A DNA stretch of 5,472 bases, taken from contig CAAFIS010000229.1 in the NCBI GenBank assembly GCA_900763035.1, positions 1-5,472 on the forward strand, read 5' to 3'. Each line of letters opens with the position of its first letter. Within the stretch, counting starts at the first letter, position 1. Under the pieces are notes generated by a model that saw only the letters and a list, made by a program, of their open reading frames with translations, did no database searches and was not told the DNA's origin. The position numbers were made by a program, and so were the translations under genes. Source of the stretch: Clostridia bacterium (lineage in GTDB: Bacteria; Bacillota; Clostridia; Oscillospirales; Acutalibacteraceae). Below, piece after piece: positions 1 through 5,472 of the stretch.

Positions 1-1
1 G

Positions 2-682
2 CTCTTCCCCCGCGTCGAGGCAATCTGCCGCTGGCTCCCCCGGTACGAGAACGCGGACGGTCTGCTCGAAAGGCTGGACGGCTGGGTATTCCTCGAATGG
101 TCGCACGCCAACGATCTGACGCAGGACATCAACTTCCCCACCAATATGCTTTATGCCCGGATGCTCACCGCCGCCGCGGCACTGTACCCGGATCGGCCGC
201 AGGCCGCCGGATATGCCAAAAAGGCCGCGCATCTGCGCAGCCTGATCCGCCGCCGCTCGTTTAATGGCGCGTTCTTCACCGATAACGAGGTCTATCGCGA
301 CGGCACGCCCGTGCCGTCAGGCGAAACGACCGAAACGTGCCAATATTACGCATTCTTCTGCGATATCGCCACGCCGCAGAGCCACCCGGCGCTGTGGCAG
401 ACCCTGCTGACGCAGCTCGGCCCGCAGCGCATAGGATCGGGGGCTCTGCCGCAGCTGTCCCCGTCCAACGCATTCATCGGCAATTATCTGCGGCTGGAGA
501 TCCTGCGCCGCTACGGGCAGACGGAGCAGCTGCTGCGCGAGATCGACGGCTACTTCGGCTATATGGCGGAGCGCACCGGCACACTGTGGGAAAACACCGG
601 CGACTACGCCAGCTGCTGTCACGGCTTTGCCTCTTATGCCGCCGCCCTGCTGCTCGAGGCCGACCCCGCCGCCCGCACCTGA
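2..682 (+). CDS. Six-hairpin glycosidase, GH78 alpha-L-rhamnosidase-like, C-terminal part
   Basis: The 5' end lies outside the window; 226 residues in frame 2 are visible and end at TGA 680-682. The fragment reads as the last helices of an (alpha/alpha)6 barrel of the six-hairpin glycosidase superfamily. Supporting motifs, in fragment numbering, are FLEWSHAND (30-38), INFPTNMLYA (43-52), ETCQYYAFF (111-119), NAFIGNYLRLE (156-166) and TGTLWE (192-197), followed by SCCHGFASYAAALL (204-217). In GH78 enzymes the general base is a Glu late in the barrel; the Glu of TLWE is a candidate, but this is inference. The protein stops a few residues after the last barrel helix, so it lacks the beta-sandwich C-terminal domain of many GH78 enzymes. 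No signal peptide can be judged. It probably trims terminal L-rhamnose or a related sugar from plant or host glycans; the exact substrate cannot be told from this fragment. The next gene has its own promoter, so this is the last gene of its unit. Confidence 0.82.
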   Translation, partial: LFPRVEAICRWLPRYENADGLLERLDGWVFLEWSHANDLTQDINFPTNMLYARMLTAAAALYPDRPQAAGYAKKAAHLRSLIRRRSFNGAFFTDNEVYRDGTPVPSGETTETCQYYAFFCDIATPQSHPALWQTLLTQLGPQRIGSGALPQLSPSNAFIGNYLRLEILRRYGQTEQLLREIDGYFGYMAERTGTLWENTGDYASCCHGFASYAAALLLEADPAART

Positions 683-712
683 CAGTTTTCCCATTGCGCC
701 CGACCCCACCCC

Positions 713-724
713 GAAAACGTTTTC
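713..724. promoter_or_regulatory. Perfect 12-bp palindrome, LacI/CcpA-like operator candidate
   Basis: GAAAACGTTTTC is a perfect palindrome with a central CG, lying 30 bases after the glycosidase stop codon and about 115 bases before the next -35 element. A-rich/T-rich half-sites around a central CG are typical of LacI-family operators and of the core of catabolite-responsive elements. The outer TG and CA of the cre consensus are absent (here C on both sides). With no loop it cannot fold as an RNA hairpin, so a protein-binding role is more likely than termination. No regulator gene is present in the window, and a chance palindrome cannot be excluded. Confidence 0.3.
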
Positions 725-790
725 CCCGCGCACCCGGCCGCCCCTCGCTGCCCACACATGGCGGCTCCCACCACCCGCACCTGCCCCCCC

Positions 791-828
791 AAAAAAGCCG
801 CGCTCCCGGACGGGCGCGCGGCTTTTTT
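791..828 (+). terminator. Intrinsic terminator after the glycosidase gene (symmetric, may work both ways)
   Basis: The arms at 791-803 (AAAAAAGCCGCGC) and 816-828 (GCGCGGCTTTTTT) are perfectly complementary over 13 bp. Inside the 12-base loop an extra CCC/GGG pairing (805-807 with 812-814) can lengthen the hairpin. The + strand ends in six T and the opposite strand also ends in six T, so the structure could stop transcription from either side. It ends about 10 bases before the next promoter, giving a clean boundary between the glycosidase unit and the 892-1637 unit. Confidence 0.9.
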
Positions 829-838
829 CCCGTCCCTC

Positions 839-867
839 TTGCCACAGCGAACGGATCGTGGTAAACT
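839..867 (+). promoter_or_regulatory. Sigma-A type extended -10 promoter for the 892-1637 unit
   Basis: The -35 element TTGCCA (839-844, 5 of 6 matches to TTGACA) is followed by exactly 17 bases and the -10 element TAAACT (862-867, 4 of 6 matches to TATAAT). TG at 859-860, one base before the -10, makes it an extended -10. Transcription would start near 874, giving a leader of under 20 bases that holds little more than the ribosome binding site (GAGGG 881-885). It lies directly behind the upstream terminator and before a start codon, which supports the call. The start site is inferred, not seen. Confidence 0.65.
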
Positions 868-891
868 GTCCCCAAGAAAAGAGGGATCGGT

Positions 892-1089
892 ATGCTCAAA
901 CCAGCACCGGTCGGGCCGGATAACCGGCGGCTCGGCCTGCACGTGCGCGACGACCAAAAAACGTTCGTGGTCTCCTCGGCCGGCATATTGGCCAGAGCCT
1001 ATGCCTACCGGGAGCAGCGCAGCCGGGCGTTCACCCACACAGGCGAGGTCGACGGGGACGAGATCGTGATGGAAAAACGGCTCCGCTGA
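892..1089 (+). CDS. Small hypothetical protein, 65 residues
   Basis: I do not recognise this protein. It starts at ATG 892 with GAGGG six bases upstream (881-885) and ends at TGA 1087-1089. Coding status is supported by the promoter and ribosome binding site in front, by GC-rich third positions (about 53 of 65 sense codons end in G or C, as in the neighbours), and by the short 29-base gap to a second gene with a strong ribosome binding site. The protein is soluble-looking and rich in Arg, Asp and Glu. It has no cysteine, no signal peptide and no membrane segment. The middle (residues 24-39, TFVVSSAGILARAYAY) is the only hydrophobic stretch and could form a strand-helix unit. The C-terminal third is charged. 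It is probably co-transcribed with the membrane-anchored protein that follows; no function can be assigned. Confidence 0.6.
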   Translation: MLKPAPVGPDNRRLGLHVRDDQKTFVVSSAGILARAYAYREQRSRAFTHTGEVDGDEIVMEKRLR

Positions 1090-1118
1090 CCGTATTTTGC
1101 CCCACCGGAGGTGTTCGC

Positions 1119-1637
1119 ATGAACAAAACAGGTACGCTCCGCGCGGTCATGCTCACCGCATCGGCCGTCGTCTTGCTGGCCGTCATCTGGATCGTGATCT
1201 TCACCAAAGCAAGCCCCAAGACCCCGGCGACGGCGCCGCAGGTGTCCGCCGTTTTGGCAGAAAACGGCCTGATCGCCACCGACCTGACCGGCGCGTACCG
1301 CGAAAAATGGTCGATCGACACCGCACTCAAGGCCGCCGTCGGCACCGAGGAAAACGACCTTCGGTTCGACTTTTTCGTTTTCGACACCGCAAACACCGCC
1401 GAACGGTTCAGAAAAGACTACCAGACCTTCATCCGGGAAGAACGCTACGCCACCCCGAATATCGAGGTTTCGGAAGGCGCAGCGAACTTCGTGCTGTACA
1501 CCCTGAAGGCCGACGGCCTGTACACGGTCAATGTACGGGTGGAAAACACCTTGGTGTTCGCCTATTGCCGCACGGAGAACGCCGAGCGTCTGGATGCCGT
1601 GATGCGCGGCATCGGCTATTTCGATGCACAGCCCTAA
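1119..1637 (+). CDS. Membrane-anchored protein of unknown function, 172 residues
   Basis: ATG 1119 has a strong GGAGG (1107-1111) seven bases upstream. The gene lies 29 bases after the 65-residue gene and ends at TAA 1635-1637, so the two are probably one operon. Residues 10-29 (VMLTASAVVLLAVIWIVIFT) form one transmembrane helix after a short basic N-terminus. There is no cysteine lipobox or clear cleavage site, so an uncleaved anchor with the domain outside the cell is likely. A Pro/Ala-rich linker (32-41) leads to an alpha/beta domain of about 125 residues: an amphipathic helix (LAENGLIATDL), strand FDFFVFD, helix with AERFRKDYQTF, strands FVLYTLKAD and YTVNVRVENTLVFAYC, and a last helix ending in GIGYF. 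From memory, Firmicutes have many small anchored proteins of this layout with no known function, so membership in such a family is inference. A lone cysteine lies in FAYCRTE. Confidence 0.85.
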   Translation: MNKTGTLRAVMLTASAVVLLAVIWIVIFTKASPKTPATAPQVSAVLAENGLIATDLTGAYREKWSIDTALKAAVGTEENDLRFDFFVFDTANTAERFRKDYQTFIREERYATPNIEVSEGAANFVLYTLKADGLYTVNVRVENTLVFAYCRTENAERLDAVMRGIGYFDAQP

Positions 1638-1665
1638 CGACCCATCCCATCGCACGAACACGCAA

Positions 1666-1701
1666 AATGCCCGCCGTCCGCTTTCGCGGACGGCGGGCAT
1701 T
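1666..1701 (-). terminator. Intrinsic terminator of aspS, shared with the converging 1119 gene
   Basis: A perfect 16-bp stem (1666-1681 with 1686-1701) closes a four-base loop (TTTC, 1682-1685). Read on the - strand, the hairpin is followed by a short T run (TTTT, partly in the stem, complement of 1664-1667), so it fits aspS termination best; it starts 39 bases after the aspS stop. On the + strand it lies 28 bases after the stop of the 1119 gene, but only TT and then mixed sequence follow, so termination in that direction would rest mainly on the very stable stem. Confidence 0.8.
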
Positions 1702-1740
1702 GCTCATCTATCTAACTCTATCGCCGAACTCACCGGCGGA

Positions 1741-3537
<1,797 letters not shown>

Positions 3538-3572
3538 GGTGATCTCCTCTTTCCTTGTCCCCCTGTGTGTCG

Positions 3573-4886
3573 TCAGGGTCTTTCTGCCACCTGCATGAAC
3601 AGACCGTCCGGCGCTTTTCCCGCCGCACCGTCGGTCAGGTCGCGCAGCGCGCCATACAGATCGTCGATCGCCGCCTCGCTGCCCTCGCCGGTCTTCATGT
3701 CGCGCAGGCGTACGCGCCCCGCGGCAAGCTCATCGTCGCCGATCACGGCGGTATAGCGCGCGCCCAGCTTGTCGGCGTATTTCATCTGCGCCTTCAGCGA
3801 ACGGCCCACGATGTCACATTCCACGGATACACCGCCCTCGCGCAGCTGTGTGGCCAGCGCGAAGCACCGCATGGCGGCCGCCTGCCCCATCGATACCAGA
3901 TACAGGTCACAGCGCGGCGGCTCCGGCAGCGGGCAGTGCTGTTCTTCCATCAGCATCAGCAGCCGCTCCAGCCCCATCGCGAAGCCGAGGCCCGGCTGCG
4001 GTGCGCCGCCCAGCTCCTCGATCAGCCCGTCATAGCGGCCGCCCCCGGCCACGACCAGGCCGTTGTCCGCCACCAGCTCGAATACCGTGCGGGTGTAATA
4101 GTCCAGCCCGCGCACGATGTGCGGATCGACCGTGAACGCGATCCCGGCCGCCGTCAGGCAAGCCTTGACGGCGGAAAAATGCGCCGCGCAGTCGTCACAC
4201 AGATAGTCCAGCATCACCGGTGCCTCGGCCGCGATGGCGTGGCACACCGGAGATTTGCAGTCAAGGATGCGCATGGGGTTGCGCAAGAGCCGACCGCGGC
4301 AGGTCTCGCACAGCTCGTCCTGCCGGGCGGTGAAGTATGTGCGCAGCGCCTCGTGATACCGGGCGCGGCAGGTCGGGCAGCCGATGGAGTTGACGTGCAG
4401 CGCCACTCCGTCCAGCCCGAACGCCCCGATCAGCCGCATCGCCAGCGCGATCACCTCGGCATCCGCCTGCGGCGCAGCCGCACCGAAGCATTCCACACCG
4501 AACTGGTGGAACTCGCGATAGCGGCCCTTCTGGCTTTTTTCATAGCGGTAGCAGGACGTGACGTAAGACACCTTCACCGGCAGCGCACCGGACAGCAGCC
4601 CGTGCTCCAGCACGGCACGCGCCGCACCGGCCGTCCCCTCGGGACGCAGCGTGATGGAACGTCCGCCCTTGTCCTCAAAGGTGTACATCTCCTTCTGCAC
4701 CACGTCGGACGTTTCGCCGACCGAGCGCAAAAACAGGTTCGTATGCTCGAACACCGGCGTACGGATCTCGCGGAACCCGAAGTCCTGCGCGATCTGCGTC
4801 GCCGTGCGCTCGATATACTGCCAACGGTAGCTGTCCTGCGGCAGCACGTCCTGCGTGCCGCGCGGTGCCTGTGTGATCAGCTCCAT
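3573..4886 (-). CDS. hisS: Histidyl-tRNA synthetase
   Basis: This class IIa synthetase of 437 residues, a normal length, acts in the cytoplasm as a dimer and loads histidine on tRNA-His. The N-terminus has PRGTQDVLP (8-16), and motif 1 lies around FREIRTPVFEHTNLF (38-52). TLRPEGTAGAAR (79-90) leads to motif 2, which includes YRYEKSQKGRYREFHQFG (113-130). The HisRS-specific histidine motif is LDYYTRTVFE (261-270), after VRG with Arg259. Motif 3 is GGGRYDGLIEELGG (281-294) plus GLGFAMGLERLL (299-310). The C-terminal anticodon-binding domain begins near 325. The insertion between motif 2 and the His motif carries four cysteine pairs (170/173, 193/196, 210/215, 230/233), a pattern I associate with Clostridia HisRS and which may bind metal. 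The start at 4886 has GGAGGA (4891-4896) four bases upstream. It is the first gene of the hisS-aspS operon; the leader is too short for a T-box. Confidence 0.98.
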   Translation of the reverse strand: MELITQAPRGTQDVLPQDSYRWQYIERTATQIAQDFGFREIRTPVFEHTNLFLRSVGETSDVVQKEMYTFEDKGGRSITLRPEGTAGAARAVLEHGLLSGALPVKVSYVTSCYRYEKSQKGRYREFHQFGVECFGAAAPQADAEVIALAMRLIGAFGLDGVALHVNSIGCPTCRARYHEALRTYFTARQDELCETCRGRLLRNPMRILDCKSPVCHAIAAEAPVMLDYLCDDCAAHFSAVKACLTAAGIAFTVDPHIVRGLDYYTRTVFELVADNGLVVAGGGRYDGLIEELGGAPQPGLGFAMGLERLLMLMEEQHCPLPEPPRCDLYLVSMGQAAAMRCFALATQLREGGVSVECDIVGRSLKAQMKYADKLGARYTAVIGDDELAAGRVRLRDMKTGEGSEAAIDDLYGALRDLTDGAAGKAPDGLFMQVAERP

Positions 4887-4948
4887 AGGATCCTCCCCAC
4901 GTTATCTCGTCCGTTTTTCGTCCGGCGGATGCTCTCCCGCGGACAGGC

Positions 4949-4975
4949 AAAAGGGCTGACGCGCCGCGTCAGCCC
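4949..4975 (-). terminator. Intrinsic terminator between mgsA and hisS
   Basis: On the - strand, a 10-bp GC-rich stem (4966-4975 with 4953-4962, GGGCTGACGC and its complement) with a three-base loop is followed at once by TTTT (complement of 4949-4952). It begins 41 bases after the mgsA stop codon and ends 62 bases before the hisS start. It therefore closes the mgsA transcript and implies that hisS-aspS has its own promoter in the short space between. I found no convincing -35/-10 pair there; the nearest match is GATAAC close to the ribosome binding site, with no partner -35. Confidence 0.8.
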
Positions 4976-5016
4976 GCAGGCGGCGCGCTCATCGCCCGCA
5001 CGCCCGTGTCCCGATG

Positions 5017-5421
5017 TTATTTGCCGGGGTTCACGATGTTGCGCCACTCCAGATCACCGCGCTCCAGCCCGCGGATCAGCACCTCGGCAGAGGCGATGTT
5101 CGTGGCATAGGGGATGCTGCGGATGTCGCACAGGCGCAGCATATCGGCGTCGCTCGGCTCGCTCGATTTCACGTTCATCGGATCGCGGAAAAACAGCAGC
5201 AGATCGATCTCGTTGCAGGAGATGCGCGCAGTGATCTGCTGGTCGCCCCCCTGCGACCCGCTCATGTACCGGGTGATCTTCAGGCCCGTCGCCTCGCTCA
5301 CCAGCTTGCCGGTCGTGCCCGTGGCACACAGGTCGTGGCGGCTGAGGATGCCGCAGTACGCGATGCAGAACTGCACCATCAGTTCCTTTTTTGCATCATG
5401 GGCGATCAGCGCGATGTTCAT
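5017..5421 (-). CDS. mgsA: Methylglyoxal synthase family protein with altered active-site loop
   Basis: Methylglyoxal synthase turns dihydroxyacetone phosphate into methylglyoxal and phosphate, a cytoplasmic bypass of lower glycolysis. At 134 residues it is close to the B. subtilis form (about 137). It aligns without gaps to E. coli MgsA with an offset of 11. Conserved are His8 and Lys12 (E. coli 19, 23), the phosphate loop ATGTTG (33-38; Thr45, 47, 48), Ser54 (65), the catalytic Asp60 in GGDQQ (71), Asp80 in FFRDP (91), Arg96 (107) and ATNIASAE (106-113). The usual PHEPD or PHDPD is SSEPSD here (86-91), so Ser87 replaces His98 and Ser90 replaces Asp101. The family call is firm; full activity is not. 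The start at 5421 has AAGGTGG (5429-5435) seven bases upstream. The gene is followed by its own terminator; its upstream neighbour lies outside the window. Confidence 0.9.
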   Translation of the reverse strand: MNIALIAHDAKKELMVQFCIAYCGILSRHDLCATGTTGKLVSEATGLKITRYMSGSQGGDQQITARISCNEIDLLLFFRDPMNVKSSEPSDADMLRLCDIRSIPYATNIASAEVLIRGLERGDLEWRNIVNPGK

Positions 5422-5460
5422 GATAATTCCACCTTTGTAATAAAATACGATAAGATACGT
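5422..5460 (-). promoter_or_regulatory. AT-rich leader of mgsA with ribosome binding site
   Basis: This stretch is sharply AT-rich against the GC-rich surroundings and holds AAGGTGG (5429-5435), which fixes the mgsA start. On the - strand it has several TATNTT-like hexamers that could serve as a -10, such as TATCTT and TATTTT. The matching -35 for the outer ones would fall at or beyond the window edge, and no TTGACA-like element is seen in the remaining 12 bases, so the promoter itself is not assigned. Confidence 0.35.
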
Positions 5461-5472
5461 GATCCGTCCGCC

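Noticed and set aside
740..790. G-quadruplex on the - strand of the C-rich gap
   Set aside because: G runs of three or more exist, but no set of four has consistently short loops (the best choice needs loops of about 7, 4 and 13), and no gene on that strand would use it.
474..986. Open frames on the - strand (and 627-923 on the +) across the gap after the glycosidase gene
   Set aside because: Products are Arg/Gly/Pro-rich, the frames run through the intrinsic terminator and promoter, and no start signals are seen; they come from the C-rich composition.
1005..1700. A 231-codon open frame on the - strand opposite the 892 and 1119 genes
   Set aside because: It starts inside the 1666-1701 hairpin, lacks a ribosome binding site, and overlaps fully with two + strand genes that have promoter, ribosome binding sites and proper codon use.
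4908..4924. Direct repeat CGTCCG (4908-4913 and 4919-4924) in front of hisS as a regulator site
   Set aside because: Six-base repeats are expected by chance in DNA of this composition and nothing else supports a binding site.
3555..5234. A 559-codon open frame on the + strand antisense to hisS and running into mgsA
   Set aside because: Same cause as above: it spans hisS, the intergenic terminator and part of mgsA on the opposite strand, with no start signals and an Arg/His/Gln-rich product.
5017..5421. mgsA as first gene of a single mgsA-hisS-aspS operon
   Set aside because: The stem plus T run at 4949-4975 is a good intrinsic terminator between mgsA and hisS, so a shared transcript would need readthrough.

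Overview
The window looks like a piece of chromosome from a GC-rich, Gram-positive anaerobe of the class Clostridia, probably near the Oscillospiraceae/Ruminococcaceae. This is inferred from four things: strong GC bias at third codon positions, purine-rich Shine-Dalgarno sites (GGAGG, AGAGGAG, AAGGTGG) before every start, a cysteine-rich insertion in HisRS of the Firmicutes type, and a short MgsA collinear with the Bacillus/Clostridium form. No mobile element, CRISPR array or structural RNA gene is visible.

Left part, + strand: the 3' end of a six-hairpin (GH78, alpha-L-rhamnosidase-like) glycosidase ends at 682. About 100 bases of C-rich, G-poor DNA follow, containing a perfect 12-bp palindrome, and then a strong intrinsic terminator (791-828). 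Just after it, an extended -10 promoter (839-867) sits in front of a two-gene unit: a 65-residue protein I do not recognise (892-1089) and a 172-residue membrane-anchored protein of unknown function (1119-1637).

Middle and right, - strand: a perfect 16-bp hairpin (1666-1701) separates that unit from the converging aspS. The order of transcription is hisS (4886 to 3573), a 35-base gap, then aspS (3537 to 1741), the usual Firmicutes hisS-aspS pair that charges tRNA-His and tRNA-Asp. Upstream, a methylglyoxal synthase-family gene (5421 to 5017) is set off from hisS by its own intrinsic terminator (4949-4975).

Most of the window is housekeeping. Two points merit a second look. The MgsA-like protein keeps its phosphate-binding residues and catalytic aspartate but lacks the residues equivalent to E. 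coli His98 and Asp101. The small 892-1637 unit has good expression signals but no recognisable function. I see no convincing evidence for a new multi-gene system.
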